NCBI RefSeq assembly: GCF_009177095.1
Contig: NZ_AP021861.1
Span: 4,260,501-4,324,500, forward strand
Length of the DNA stretch: 64,000 nucleotides
DNA from: Lacipirellula parvula
GTDB taxonomy: Bacteria > Planctomycetota > Planctomycetia > Pirellulales > Lacipirellulaceae
Direction: 5' to 3'
The notes below the pieces were generated by a model. That model did not search any database. It was not told the DNA's origin and saw only the letters and a program-made list of their open reading frames with translations. Numbering within the stretch: the first letter of the stretch is position 1; every line of letters begins with the position of its first letter. Both the position numbers and the translations under genes were made by a program. This document shows positions 8,805 to 17,680 of this stretch, one piece after another.

Positions 8805-8888
8805 CCCTTGTAAGTGCAGCAAGTCAGCCGCCCTCCAGGGAATCATTCTTTGGCTGCGGTTTTTCTTAGTCCGTGCTATAATTTAGAC

Positions 8889-9149
8889 ATGCTACAGATT
8901 CCACTACCTCCAGCGACCGAAGAGATGCTTCGGGAACGGGCGAAGGCCAACGGCGAAGACGTTTCGGCGTACGCTGCCCGCTTGCTTCACGACGCCTTAA
9001 GTGCGCCGTCTGTGGATGAACTCCTTGCGCCATTTCGCAAGCAGGTTGAAGAAAGCGGAATGTCTGACGGAGATCTCGACCAACTGGGCGAGGAACTCCG
9101 AACTGACGTGTGGCAGGAGCAGCAAGCCAGGAAAGCCAAAAGCGCGTGA
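8889..9149 (+). CDS. Antitoxin of a PIN toxin-antitoxin pair
   Basis: Predicted 86-residue protein starting MLQIPLPPATEEMLRERA at the ATG at 8889. Its N-terminal half, including GEDVSAYAARLLHDAL, resembles short ribbon-helix-helix antitoxins. The C-terminal half is acidic and helical, as expected for a toxin-wrapping tail. The stop overlaps the toxin GTG start (GTGA), so the two are translationally coupled. The TAATTTAGAC stretch before the start may be part of a promoter. It sits in the plasmid core and could stabilise it. Confidence 0.65.
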   Translation: MLQIPLPPATEEMLRERAKANGEDVSAYAARLLHDALSAPSVDELLAPFRKQVEESGMSDGDLDQLGEELRTDVWQEQQARKAKSA

Positions 9150-9616
9150 GTACGCTTGCCGTCTATGACTGCATGCTCTTTCTGCGAGCGGCAGCCCGCC
9201 CTCGTCTCGCACGGCCCCTTTTCGATTTAGTTTATCAGGGTGACGTGACGCTCTGTCTCGGACCAGAAACGCTGGCCGAGATTCGCGACGTTCTTACCCG
9301 ACCAAAACTTCTCGCGAAGTTCCCAGCCCTGACCCCTGAAGCAGTTGATGCCTTTCTCGCTCGCCATCTTCGCATGGCGACTTGGATTAACAACGTGCCG
9401 GAGCACTACGTTCTTGCCCGCGATCCCAAAGACAGCAAGTACATTAACCTCGCTGTTGCCGCTAACGCTCCCTTCCTCGTCACTGACGATCAGGATCTGC
9501 TGGAGTTGATGGACTCTTCATCGGTGGTGGGAACGGAGTTTCGCAACCGCTTTCCAAGCCTTCGGATTGTCAGCGCTGCTGAGTTTGAGGGAATTGCAAC
9601 GCCTCCTTCTCCTTAA
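9146..9616 (+). CDS. PIN-domain toxin, putative ribonuclease
   Basis: Predicted 156-residue protein starting at a GTG that overlaps the antitoxin stop. It has PIN-fold features: an N-terminal strand with Asp (LAVYD), a Glu in GPETLAEIRDVL, and the C-terminal acidic pair region DPKDSKYINLAVAANAPFLVTDDQDLL. This matches the PIN group annotated as putative toxin component. Such enzymes are Mg-dependent RNases held inactive by the cognate antitoxin. An ATG at 9110 is in frame, but it would overlap the antitoxin by 40 bp. Confidence 0.75.
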   Translation: MSTLAVYDCMLFLRAAARPRLARPLFDLVYQGDVTLCLGPETLAEIRDVLTRPKLLAKFPALTPEAVDAFLARHLRMATWINNVPEHYVLARDPKDSKYINLAVAANAPFLVTDDQDLLELMDSSSVVGTEFRNRFPSLRIVSAAEFEGIATPPSP

Positions 9617-9845
9617 GGCCCGCCATCGCGGCGATCCTGTCTTCGGCTGCACTCTTGCCGCCTCCCCGCTCGCGTCTCCAGCGGACGATTCCCGGACGCT
9701 GCCGGGAAGTTACGGCAATAGTAGTGCTGATCCTGCGCGGCAATGATGCATTCAGCCGCCATATCACCGCCCAAACTTTTTTTTGAGTAGCGATTTCGAC
9801 GGTGGCACTATGACCAAACCTTTTGATGTTTAGGAGGTCCTCGCC

Positions 9846-10193
9846 ATGAATGAATCGAAGCAAGAACTAAAGTCCGACGCGAAGAAAAAGAGCGCAGCAG
9901 CGGAACCTGAGACTGCCGAGCCAGTCCACATGATTAGAGAAGGCGCCGTCGCGGCATCGATCTGGCAGCGTCAATCGCTGTCAGGTTACGCCTACTATGA
10001 CTTCTCGCTTTCCCGCTCCTGGAAAAGCATGAGCAGCAGCAAGACAGGCTACTCACGGAACTTCTTCTCTCGTAATCGTGAAGAAGTGCAGCTGGTCGTT
10101 GAGAAAGCGTGCGACTGGATCTCCCAGCGCGAACGCCAGGATGAAGCGTCTGAACCCGCTGCATCAAGTGACGCGAACAGCGCCGCACTCTGA
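9846..10193 (+). CDS. Small cassette protein A, copy 1
   Basis: 115 residues with TTTAGGAGGTCCTCGCC, a strong ribosome site, before the ATG. A Lys/Ala-rich head is followed by a compact domain with VHMIREG, AASIWQRQ, YYDFSLSRSW, NFFSRN and VEKACDWI. The same pattern (VHEIRLGRIKAAIW ... FGRDDLHLVMKVADLAHTWI) occurs in the gene at 11493, so the two are paralogues flanking the DUF932 gene. I do not recognise the family. The near-identical copy at 42437 differs by only three residues. Confidence 0.65.
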   Translation: MNESKQELKSDAKKKSAAAEPETAEPVHMIREGAVAASIWQRQSLSGYAYYDFSLSRSWKSMSSSKTGYSRNFFSRNREEVQLVVEKACDWISQRERQDEASEPAASSDANSAAL

Positions 10194-10400
10194 TCCGTTT
10201 GTTATTGATCCGTCCCGATTTGCTCTTTGTAGTTACGTGGTGAGTAGAAGCCTAATCACCGAGCTCTCATGGAAGGAACGCAAGCGCGCTTCCTGCATGA
10301 GAGACCGGTGGTGCAACAAAGGTTTCAATCGTGGTTGTGTATCTAGGGAATAGCACCGTGCTATTCCGACTCAATCGCCACTTCTACAAGGAGCTTTTCC

Positions 10401-11432
10401 ATGGAAAAGCAAAACCTGACTCGTGCTTCGCAGGAACTGTTCCGGCGAAGTCCAGACGAGTCGTTCGAATCCCTCGGAGCCCTTTCAACTTATTGCAGCG
10501 CGAAGCGTGAGCAATCAGTTGACGTCTGGCATCCGCCAAGTCAGATCACGCCGGAACTTGTCGGCGAAGACTTCGGCGTCAGGCTCGGCTCCGACGGAGC
10601 GTTTCTCCTAAATGACTGGAGCTTTTCGCAGCTCTGTAAGTGCGCCGCAGTCGGTAAAGAGACCATCAATCGTCTCTCTCCCCACACGGCGGCTTCGGCA
10701 TTGAAAGAAACGTTGCCGCGCAGCAACAAGCCGCTTCAGTTCTATCACAGGGATCAGGTAATTCGATCGATTCACGGAACGGGATACACCCGGCTCCATG
10801 ATTCGGACGTGGTTGCCATGCTGCAAGAGTTCGCAGTCGACTTCCAGCCACCCCAGGTCGGGATGAATGGAGCGACGGGCCTCTACGCAGGAGAGCAGGA
10901 TCTATTCTGCTTTCTGATTGATCCCCAAGGCTGGACTGAAATCGAAGGCGAAGCTTTCGCTCCCGGATTCTTCATCTGGAATTCGGAGGTCGGCAAGCGT
11001 TCGATCGGCATCGAGACGTTCTGGTTCCAGGCAGTGTGTCAGAACCACATCGTCTGGGACGCGACAGAGGTCGTTGAGTTCACCCGCAAGCATACCTCAA
11101 GCGTTCACTCAGCACTCACTGAGATGAAACGAATCATTGAGGCACTTGTCGCGAAGCGCGACGAGCGGCGTGCGGGATTCATCGAAGTCATTGGCAGAGC
11201 AATGCGCACGAAGCTCGGCGATGACGCCGACGAAGTGCTAAAGACGCTGACGAAAAACGGCATTGGCCGTAGCGTTGCAAAGCAAGCGATGGCAATTGCC
11301 GAGCAGCAGGGTCGTTTCACGATCTTCGCTCTCGTCGACGCCCTCACTCGCATGTCGGGTGAGATCGTTAACGCCGGTGACCGTACCGACGCTGACGAAA
11401 GGGCAGGGGCTCTTCTGGCCTTAGCCCAATAG
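10401..11432 (+). CDS. DUF932 phage/plasmid-like protein, copy 1
   Basis: 343 residues with an AAGGAG ribosome site. The sequence (LLNDWSFSQLCKCAAVGKETINRL, YRAIHGTGYTRLHD-like RSIHGTGYTRLHDSDVV, GEAFAPGFFIWNSEVGKRSIGIETFWFQAVCQNHIVWD) matches DUF932, known from phages and plasmids with no settled biochemical function. The second half is helical (EMKRIIEALVAKRDERR). Flanked by paralogous small proteins A and B. Its copy at 42991 differs at about six residues, including S17T and one V to I. Confidence 0.8.
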   Translation: MEKQNLTRASQELFRRSPDESFESLGALSTYCSAKREQSVDVWHPPSQITPELVGEDFGVRLGSDGAFLLNDWSFSQLCKCAAVGKETINRLSPHTAASALKETLPRSNKPLQFYHRDQVIRSIHGTGYTRLHDSDVVAMLQEFAVDFQPPQVGMNGATGLYAGEQDLFCFLIDPQGWTEIEGEAFAPGFFIWNSEVGKRSIGIETFWFQAVCQNHIVWDATEVVEFTRKHTSSVHSALTEMKRIIEALVAKRDERRAGFIEVIGRAMRTKLGDDADEVLKTLTKNGIGRSVAKQAMAIAEQQGRFTIFALVDALTRMSGEIVNAGDRTDADERAGALLALAQ

Positions 11433-11492
11433 CTTCGAAGTTTCTCTTTCCAATTGGTTTTTCATCAGTTCTCACAAATAAGGAAGTCATCA

Positions 11493-11768
11493 ATGGCTAC
11501 TTCTTCGCAACAACAATCCGAGAAGGCTCGCCCCGTCCACGAAATTCGTCTTGGACGCATTAAGGCCGCCATCTGGGAAAATGAAGTCAGTACCGGCATT
11601 CGTCACAACGTCACCTTCCAAAGAATCTACAAGGACGGAACGCAGTGGCGACAAAGCGACAGCTTCGGCCGCGACGACTTGCATCTCGTGATGAAGGTCG
11701 CTGATCTCGCCCACACTTGGATCTACGAGCAGGGACAAGACAGCGGCGCGAATGATCGAGCAGCGTAG
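11493..11768 (+). CDS. Small cassette protein B, copy 1
   Basis: 91 residues starting MATSSQQQSEKARPVHEIRLG, with an AAGGAAG ribosome site. It shares its domain with cassette protein A: an xIRxGxxxAAIW strand-turn, a middle with aromatic and basic residues (TFQRIYKDGTQWR), an FGRDDL turn and a final helix ending HTWI. The pair may be nucleic-acid-binding partners of the DUF932 protein, but no motif proves this. Confidence 0.6.
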   Translation: MATSSQQQSEKARPVHEIRLGRIKAAIWENEVSTGIRHNVTFQRIYKDGTQWRQSDSFGRDDLHLVMKVADLAHTWIYEQGQDSGANDRAA

Positions 11769-11833
11769 AAATTGAGAGGTTCTTACCGATGCATTGCACC
11801 ACCGGCCCTCTCTTTTCTTTCTAGAGGCATCGT

Positions 11834-11953
11834 ATGCAACATGACCTTCTCTTAAACAGTCTGCGTCACCAGAAACGAAAACGCATGACAAAGCTCCTGC
11901 GGATCGTTATCGCGGCGACTCCATTGGCTGCTCTCTGGCTTCTCGGCAAGTGA
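11834..11953 (+). CDS. 39-residue membrane peptide, copy 1
   Basis: Predicted peptide starting MQHDLLLNSLRHQKRKRMTK, a basic head followed by one hydrophobic segment (IVIAATPLAALWLL) and the end GK. The second cassette has the same frame at 44420-44539 with the same length. Changes there include HQKRKR to HRQRKR, L to V, PLA to PFV and G to S, and no stop or frameshift arises. That conservation is the reason for calling it. Function unknown. Confidence 0.5.
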   Translation: MQHDLLLNSLRHQKRKRMTKLLRIVIAATPLAALWLLGK

Positions 11954-12151
11954 AGCCATTCACATCCGACACCACGCCATATTTCTGAGGCCGACTACTC
12001 GGCGGGCACGTTCACGACAGCAGCGAAGTCTCGCAATCGTCGTTTTTGAACGTGGGAAGCTCTCCGGCTGGAGAGGCTGTGTCTTCTGACATTGGACGGT
12101 CTTTGAAAGCGGGCAATTGCTTCACACAACATCAACGCGGTAATTCACTCG

Positions 12152-12433
12152 ATGACAATTAACTACTGGTACTCTGTCTGTATCGATTGCAATGCGAAGT
12201 GGTTCGCCCAATCTACGATGGCAGCGTGTCCGCGCTGCGAAATCGAGCATCAGTCGAATGAGTGCATTCATCCGCCGTGGCAGAATTCAAATTCCAAGAA
12301 CCCCTCAGACTCCGACCAACAAAGGCAGGGTGGGGAGGCTGAAAGAGTGATTGCTGAGGAGAACGCCTTCATCGCCCTATCATCATCGGGGCCAAGGGCC
12401 TCGCGGCCTCAGCGGGGCGAGCCCCGACGATGA
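12152..12433 (+). CDS. Small zinc-ribbon-like protein, copy 1
   Basis: 93 residues with CIDC at about residues 10-13 and CPRC at about 26-29, a four-Cys arrangement typical of a zinc ribbon. The C-terminal third reads into the hairpin repeat element (GPRASRPQRGEPRR), so the true functional protein may be only the first 60 residues. The second copy at 44738 keeps the four Cys and the frame. Role unknown. Confidence 0.5.
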   Translation: MTINYWYSVCIDCNAKWFAQSTMAACPRCEIEHQSNECIHPPWQNSNSKNPSDSDQQRQGGEAERVIAEENAFIALSSSGPRASRPQRGEPRR

Positions 12434-12450
12434 TAGGACGACGAAGGCAG
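12299..12450 (+). repeat. Hairpin repeat element, copy 1
   Basis: About 150 bp beginning CCCCTCAGACTCCGACC and ending in a long stem-loop. The left arm is 12365-12392 and the right arm 12421-12448, 28 bp each with three mismatches. A 28-bp loop contains GGCCTCGCGGCC. Similar elements occur at 44887 and 54067. It looks like a non-autonomous MITE or REP-like element. No transposase is attached. Confidence 0.65.
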
Positions 12451-12561
12451 GTAGAGATGCAGGTGAAGACGCTTCGCTTAGCAGTTGCAGCCAGCGACTC
12501 CCACCGCTTCGATCACGGAATGGCCGAATCAGTTGCGGCGGCCAGACGATTGAGCAACATT

Positions 12562-13497
12562 TCATTCGTTACCATTCACAGCCAGACGTCGAAATCGCCA
12601 CAAGCCGCATAAATTCAGCCCCAGAAGAACGAGTGTAGACGGTTCAGGAATGGGCGATACCGAAGTTGTGGTGACCCTTCCGAAGTTCTCTTTCCACAAG
12701 GTGAGGTCATCCGCATCTATTACGCCGTTCAACGAGCCATCGGCCTCAAGTTCGGTCGTGGAATGAAGGGTGCGTTGCCAGAGGAGAAAGTCGCCTCCAT
12801 CGACAACGTCATTGTTGTCATAGTCCCCGGGGAGCTTCGCCGCAGCATTGATTTCTTTTGCAGCGATCTGGAAGTCCTCAACCGACAGGTTGTAATTCAA
12901 GGCAATTAAGAACGGCTCTGACGATCCATAGCTCGGCGACGTTAGCCGGGCGAATAAACCGTAAGCACCAAACTTCGCCGCTGGGGCATCGTCCAACAAA
13001 TACAGAATCGGATGTTGGTGCGTCCCTAGGTCAGTGGATAGTGGCTGCAACACTTGCATCGACGCCCCCGTAGTCGGTGCATCGAATTGCGTTAGTACGA
13101 CGTTTCCCAACAGCCGCTGAGAGGCCATTTCAAGAGTTGGGTTACTCGGAGCGATATCAAGCTGCTGCGATTCCTTATCCCAAAACCACATCCACCGCAG
13201 CGGTCCGTTCGGGAGGGTGAAATCCGGTCTCGCAATGACCTCGATATTCAGCTGGCTCTCTGCTTCCATTCCATTCACATCGTACCCCGGCAGCGTAGAA
13301 CCGAGAGTGAAGCCCGGCGCAACATCCAGGTAGGCATCCTCGTGGTCATCGAAAGCCATGCTGACGAAACCACCGGGCGTACTAAGACCGCCGCTAACAA
13401 CGAGTCGACCATTCGTGACATTGACATGTATCGGGTTCCCGTGGCCGTAACAGATTCCTGCCGCCAGCGCGAAAACCATCGCGAGCGTGTATTTCAT
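12562..13497 (-). CDS. PEP-CTERM protein with dockerin-like segment
   Basis: 311-residue secreted protein with TAGGAGGTTAACT before its ATG. An N-terminal signal peptide is followed directly by GHGNPIHVNV. A calcium-loop-like stretch resembling a type I dockerin lies near residue 230 (GDYDNNDVVDGGDF, then GVIDADDLTLW). The end is a PEP-CTERM sorting signal: IPEPSTLVLL, a membrane span and RRLAVNGNE. PEP-CTERM proteins are thought to be processed by exosortase for export or surface anchoring. The GHGxP start is shared with the protein at 14207, and both flank a DUF1559 gene in one operon. Confidence 0.75.
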   Translation of the reverse strand: MKYTLAMVFALAAGICYGHGNPIHVNVTNGRLVVSGGLSTPGGFVSMAFDDHEDAYLDVAPGFTLGSTLPGYDVNGMEAESQLNIEVIARPDFTLPNGPLRWMWFWDKESQQLDIAPSNPTLEMASQRLLGNVVLTQFDAPTTGASMQVLQPLSTDLGTHQHPILYLLDDAPAAKFGAYGLFARLTSPSYGSSEPFLIALNYNLSVEDFQIAAKEINAAAKLPGDYDNNDVVDGGDFLLWQRTLHSTTELEADGSLNGVIDADDLTLWKENFGRVTTTSVSPIPEPSTLVLLGLNLCGLWRFRRLAVNGNE

Positions 13498-13512
13498 AGT
13501 TAACCTCCTAGC

Positions 13513-14193
13513 CTACTGAGGCTTGGAAAAATCAAATCCCTCATCGACCCACTGCTTTATTTGATCGGAGCTTATCGTCTCAACGTGGGCGTCAAGGAAA
13601 AGGTAATTTGAGGCGCTAAAATGTCTCTCTAGATGAATGTCCTGCTCTATTGCCCAGGTCACAAAACCACGCTGGATGTTAAGTGGCGTGAACCAGTTCG
13701 ATGCGTGGGCGTGCTCGACGATTTTCTTAGGGTCGGCTCCCCATTTGTCTGCAATTTCAAATCCAACCATCGTCCGATGGGTGCTTTCGATCTGACGTAG
13801 GAATCGCACTTTGTCGGAGACCTGGTTGGCAGCAATGTCATTAATGATGAAATCATTGGCGACGTAGCTACTACCCTTGATAGCCAGGCGCTCGTCAGCA
13901 ATCGGGTCTTCCGGACAGATCCGAATGGCATCAACACTCTCCATGTATGGAGCAAGGGTATCGACCCAACTAAGCGTCTCGCCGAAGTGGACGTTGTGTG
14001 GAAATTGCCCTTCGTTTGAATCGCAAAAGCCGATGATCGCAAAACCAATCTGTCGTAGTTGGTTCTTGCAAGCGGCAGAGCGCGCGGAAGCCCGCGCGCT
14101 CTGTACCGCCGGTAAGAGCAATGCAACCATCGCGCCGATAATTGCGATAACCACTAATAGTTCGACTAGTGTCATCGCCCTTCGGGCTACGTG
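13513..14193 (-). CDS. DUF1559 type II secretion prepilin-like protein
   Basis: 226 residues from the ATG at 14193. It starts [32 protein letters not shown], a class III prepilin leader with the conserved Glu at position 5 of the mature chain, followed by the long hydrophobic helix. [14 protein letters not shown] is characteristic of the planctomycete DUF1559 family, which is abundant in the phylum and poorly understood. The domain ends in an [10 protein letters not shown] segment. It sits 15 bp upstream of the PEP-CTERM gene at 12562 and 13 bp after the one at 14207. Confidence 0.8.
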   Translation of the reverse strand, partial: HVARRAMTLVELLVVIAIIGAMVALLLPAVQSARASARSAACKNQLRQIGFAIIGFCDSNEGQFPHNVHFGETLSWVDTLAPYMESVDAIRICPEDPIADERLAIKGSSYVANDFIINDIAANQVSDKVRFLRQIESTHRTMVGFEIADKWGADPKKIVEHAHASNWFTPLNIQRGFVTWAIEQDIHLERHFSASNYLFLDAHVETISSDQIKQWVDEGFDFSKPQ

Positions 14194-14206
14194 CATTGGA
14201 TCAGCC

Positions 14207-14989
14207 TTATCGCTTTCGACGCAGCATTGCACAACTGCCCAAAGCAAGAGCCGCAAGGCCCAGGCTCGCAGGCTCAGGGATGGCCGTCATGGCCTGGATG
14301 GCTCCTGCGCCAATTCCCTGTTGCTGCGCAAATGCAAACGTCGCCGCACCGGCTTCCGTGGATGTGACTCCCTTTGGCAGCACGAAATAAAACGGGTCCG
14401 ACTCAGTGAGCGTCTCGTTCGACACTTTGAGGCTGAGAAGGTAAACGCCGTCCGCTAATGTGCTGGTATTCGAGACGCCATCGCCTAGAAACCGGAAACC
14501 CATGCCTGTGTGAGCTTCGTCGCTGGTCACCGTCAAAGGATAGGTGAGCGATGCAAAAGGCCCGCTATCAGTCGTCGTCGCAGTCAGCGGATTTCCGCTC
14601 ACCGTCTTATACAACTGCAATTGCGAATCACCCGTATCGACGAAGCTCGTTCCATTCCACTTCTTCAACCCGTCCACGATGCTCGTCGTGTAGTTCCCTG
14701 TCTTAAACGGATGGGAAGCTGCATCAACGAACCCAACTCCAGGAGCGATGCCGGGACCGGAACCCGTGGTTCCGGGTGGCTGCACAACCCAGATATTGGA
14801 AACGCTCGTCACCGGCAAAACGTAAATCGACGTTGCCGGGCTCACGGGCGTGTAGTCGTCGATCATCACTTGTCGTGTGATGATCTTCCCGCTTTCGGCG
14901 GTGAGTTGAATCTGCGGACCGTGCCCCCAGGCGGGAGCAACGGACGTGGCTAGGGAAGCCAAAGCAATAAGACACCAATTTAGACGCAT
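14207..14989 (-). CDS. PEP-CTERM protein, GHGP start
   Basis: 260 residues from the ATG at 14989. A signal peptide ([16 protein letters not shown]) is followed by [11 protein letters not shown]. The body is beta-rich with a long Gly/Thr-rich region. The end is [24 protein letters not shown], a complete PEP-CTERM signal with Arg-rich tail. First gene of an operon with the DUF1559 gene and the second PEP-CTERM gene. The frame is open to 15019, but MRLNWCLI is the natural signal-peptide start. Confidence 0.75.
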   Translation of the reverse strand: MRLNWCLIALASLATSVAPAWGHGPQIQLTAESGKIITRQVMIDDYTPVSPATSIYVLPVTSVSNIWVVQPPGTTGSGPGIAPGVGFVDAASHPFKTGNYTTSIVDGLKKWNGTSFVDTGDSQLQLYKTVSGNPLTATTTDSGPFASLTYPLTVTSDEAHTGMGFRFLGDGVSNTSTLADGVYLLSLKVSNETLTESDPFYFVLPKGVTSTEAGAATFAFAQQQGIGAGAIQAMTAIPEPASLGLAALALGSCAMLRRKR

Positions 14990-15113
14990 TAGACTTATAC
15001 TCCATAGTTGCTGAATCATGCGCGCACGATCTGCGCTAACGCTAGAAGTAGCGTTTCAAAAACACACAAACGTGGGCGCCATCAAAACAATTCGTGACAG
15101 CAAAAGACGAACG

Positions 15114-15761
15114 CTATGCAGCGTCCGGTGGTGGAGTCGCCACGTCATAACTTGGCGATAGGTAGAGATCAGACCGAGTGCCCGGCAACTCGCTAACTTC
15201 GAGAGCGGGAGGACCGAACGCGTAGTGAAGCGGTGGAAGTGCAGGAGGTAACATCCCCACTGATACGCTGATGCCGCGACACTTCAAAGCGGTGACGAGC
15301 AATACGATCTTGCTATCGGATGGCTCACGTTCGGAGCAAGCACCATCGCTACAGCATGCGTTGCGATGTTCGCAGCAAGTCGGTTTCGCTGACAACTCTC
15401 TGCGGGCTGCTGCGACCACAAAAATAGGGACTTTTACCCCGTTTTTCTCGGCCCATTCGATTTTTTGGGTATTCGTGAAGCAACAACAATCACGCCAGCA
15501 AGTTTCAGCGTCCGTGCAGCCACAGGGGCAATTCTGACAGGGGAATGGGTCGCCAGCATGCTGGGTAGAGCCAGTAGGCAGAGGTACGCCGATTGCGCCG
15601 ATAATCATCGCCAATGAGGCGATAGCTGCAATCAATCGATGCTTACGACGCACGGACCACCCCCGAACCCTCGCGATTAGACAGCGAGGCAAGGGTGATA
15701 GTTTACGTTGTGCGGAGAGCAGCGACAACCATTTACTGAGATTTAACCTGTCAGCAACCAC
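15114..15761 (-). CDS. Cys-rich exported protein, possible metal binding
   Basis: 215 residues. A basic N-terminus precedes one hydrophobic segment (LIAAIASLAMIIGAIGV). Then comes a Cys cluster, PCQNCPCGCTDAETCWRDCCCF, given here as key residues at about positions 76-96, and a second cluster, CCEHRNACCSDGAC. The spacing suggests binding of several soft metal ions. It lies upstream of the PEP-CTERM/DUF1559 operon on the same strand, 125 bp away. Metal binding is inferred from composition. No enzyme domain is seen. Confidence 0.6.
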   Translation of the reverse strand: MVADRLNLSKWLSLLSAQRKLSPLPRCLIARVRGWSVRRKHRLIAAIASLAMIIGAIGVPLPTGSTQHAGDPFPCQNCPCGCTDAETCWRDCCCFTNTQKIEWAEKNGVKVPIFVVAAARRELSAKPTCCEHRNACCSDGACSEREPSDSKIVLLVTALKCRGISVSVGMLPPALPPLHYAFGPPALEVSELPGTRSDLYLSPSYDVATPPPDAA

Positions 15762-15844
15762 CGATGCCGGGAGTCGAGGTCACGCACCGTAGGTAGCGCC
15801 GTGGCCATCTGGATTTCCATTCCACTCTCTACCGATCCGGCATC

Positions 15845-16165
15845 ATATGGTGCTTTCTGCCACACAACTATGGAGCCAGAACGGTACGCCTCTCGATACT
15901 CTCTCATGAACGACGCTCAGTTCTCAGCGGACCACGTTTCCTCGTTCGGCTCGGGGTATCACACAGAATCCGCATGCGTGACAATCCACTCGGGCTTGTA
16001 CAAGGATAAGGGCATCCCCAAAAAGGCAAGGCAACTGGATTCCAGCGCCCAACAACACCAACTATCCCGTCATGCGGCTCTACTGTCCGAGAACGGAAGC
16101 TCCTTCAATCCTTCCAGCGGAGGAAGGTTTGTGGAAACCACCCGACATCCTGCTAAGTGGGTAAC
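15845..16165 (+). pseudogene. Remnant of a DUF1254 gene, C-terminal part
   Basis: The plus strand here is a decayed copy of the 3' end of the DUF1254 gene at 54441-55919. Matching pieces include ATGCGGCTCTACTG..CCGA, GAAACCACCCG.CATCCTGC and the CTTCCAGCG segments, in the same order and spacing. Translation gives GAFxxxTM, matching the GAFWSVTM type motif, but the rest is frameshifted and the stop has changed. Only about 110 codons remain. The long plus-strand frame through this region (15801-16358) is therefore not a real gene. Confidence 0.6.
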
Positions 16166-16235
16166 GATTGCTGCGCTACTACTCAGGACGTGCGCACTCA
16201 AGCGAGTTGCGTTTCTCAAGACGGCAAGGTTACGT

Positions 16236-17609
16236 TCACTCGTCAGAATAGCGCCGAGCGACGGCAACCCAGACGTAATATACCGGCACACCGAAAGCGA
16301 TAGTGAGCAGGGAAATGGACGAGATAACTGGACGTTCGTAAATAACGGCTCCAGTTAGCAGCGTGGTCCCCACTAGAAAGACCGCCGGTACAAGAGGATA
16401 ACCAGGCGTCTTGAATGGCCGTGGAAGATCAGGCCTTCTGCGGCGTAATACGTACACCGCATTCACTGTTAGCATTGAAAATGCCGCCAGGCCTACGCCT
16501 GAATAGAGTAAGATCCACTCGAACGAAGTGGTCCAGAGTAGTATCAGCGACCAGGCGCCCTGCAATACGGTAGCGATCACTGGAGTACCACGAGTCGAGA
16601 TTTTACCTGCCCCTGCGGGGAAATGCCCCGCACAGGCCATCGCATAGATGACTCGTGGGCCCGTTAGAATGTAGGCGCTCACGGAAGCAAGCAGCGTCAG
16701 CCCAATCGCCACTGATAACCAATCGGCGATCCGCTGACCATACAACCGTTCTGCCGCAATCTGTGCGATCGGTGCGATCGCGTCGATGTTGTCTGGCGTG
16801 CCGACGATCGCTCGAACGTCGACGGCCGAAAGTGCCAATCCATACGTCGTGTTCAACATGAGGTAGAGGACGATCACTAAGCCTGTGCCTATCAAGATCG
16901 CGCGAGGCATCTGCTCCTGCGGCCGGTCGACCTCACCGGCTACGTACGCCGCAGCGTTCCAGCCAGTATAGGCGTAAGAAATGTAGACCAATGACGACGC
17001 CATCGTGATTAATACACTTGGCGTCAGTGGCGGTCGGTCGACGAGATTTTCCCATCCGCCCCGACCTGCCACCAGTCCGGCAATCGCCATCGCGACGAGT
17101 ATCGCGATTTTCACGGCGGTCATCGCGCCCTGCGTCAGCATTGCCGAACTACGGCCTCGGCAGTGCACTAGCCCTAGACTGATGATCATCACCGAGGCGA
17201 CCGCCTGTTGAGGAACTCCCGTCGCGTTGTCTAATCCTAGAGGGGCGAGTAGGTACTCGGCCGCTGCCCACGCCGACGCGGCGATCGGACCGCCGAAGCC
17301 AATCAGGAAGGACACCCAACCCGAGAGAAACGCCGCCAAAGGGCCATACGCCTCGTAAAGGAACACATAATCACCGCCGGTGCGCGGCAAAGAGGCGGAT
17401 AGTTCGCAAAGCGTCAGTGCTCCGCACATCGCCAGCACCCCGCCGATTACCCATAGGGCTAGCATTAGTTGATTGCTGCCGACGAAGTAAACCGTGAGTC
17501 CCGATGTCGTCATCACTCCTGTGCCGATGGTGCTTGAGACGACAATGAAGATTGTCGTCATGAGGCCGAACTGCGGACCAGATTGCGGCGATTCTCTTAG
17601 AGACCCCAT
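16236..17609 (-). CDS. Amino acid permease, APC superfamily
   Basis: 457-residue integral membrane protein with about 12 hydrophobic segments. The first has the APC substrate-site signature SSTIGTGVM (family form GIGSGIF). Further family features are ELSASLPRTGGDYVFLYEAYGP, YAYTGWNAAAYVAGEV and the RRRRPDLPRPFKTPGYPLVP loop before the last helices, typical of the LAT/APC branch. It probably imports or exchanges amino acids by proton or amino-acid coupling. Substrate cannot be read. The gene stands alone between the methyltransferase at 17681 and the decayed DUF1254 fragment. Confidence 0.85.
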   Translation of the reverse strand: MGSLRESPQSGPQFGLMTTIFIVVSSTIGTGVMTTSGLTVYFVGSNQLMLALWVIGGVLAMCGALTLCELSASLPRTGGDYVFLYEAYGPLAAFLSGWVSFLIGFGGPIAASAWAAAEYLLAPLGLDNATGVPQQAVASVMIISLGLVHCRGRSSAMLTQGAMTAVKIAILVAMAIAGLVAGRGGWENLVDRPPLTPSVLITMASSLVYISYAYTGWNAAAYVAGEVDRPQEQMPRAILIGTGLVIVLYLMLNTTYGLALSAVDVRAIVGTPDNIDAIAPIAQIAAERLYGQRIADWLSVAIGLTLLASVSAYILTGPRVIYAMACAGHFPAGAGKISTRGTPVIATVLQGAWSLILLWTTSFEWILLYSGVGLAAFSMLTVNAVYVLRRRRPDLPRPFKTPGYPLVPAVFLVGTTLLTGAVIYERPVISSISLLTIAFGVPVYYVWVAVARRYSDE

Positions 17610-17680
17610 TACGATTACGGATTCCTTCGCGCATCTTCTTTATCCGAACCCAGCAACTCAGCCAGGTTTTGAATACGCCG

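Larger units (their letters stand above)
9627..12450 (+). repeat. Duplicated DUF932 cassette, copy 1
   Basis: About 2.8 kb that recurs in the same orientation near 42,210-45,035, offset by roughly 32.59 kb. The copies hold the same genes in the same order, the same intergenic sequences and the same terminal hairpin repeat. The large proteins differ at only a handful of the 343 positions I compared, so the duplication or exchange is fairly recent. The ends are approximate and were set where similarity fades by eye. Confidence 0.85.

Noticed and set aside
15801-16358. 185-codon plus-strand frame
   Set aside because: It runs through the decayed DUF1254 fragment in a shifted frame and into the end of the permease gene on the other strand.
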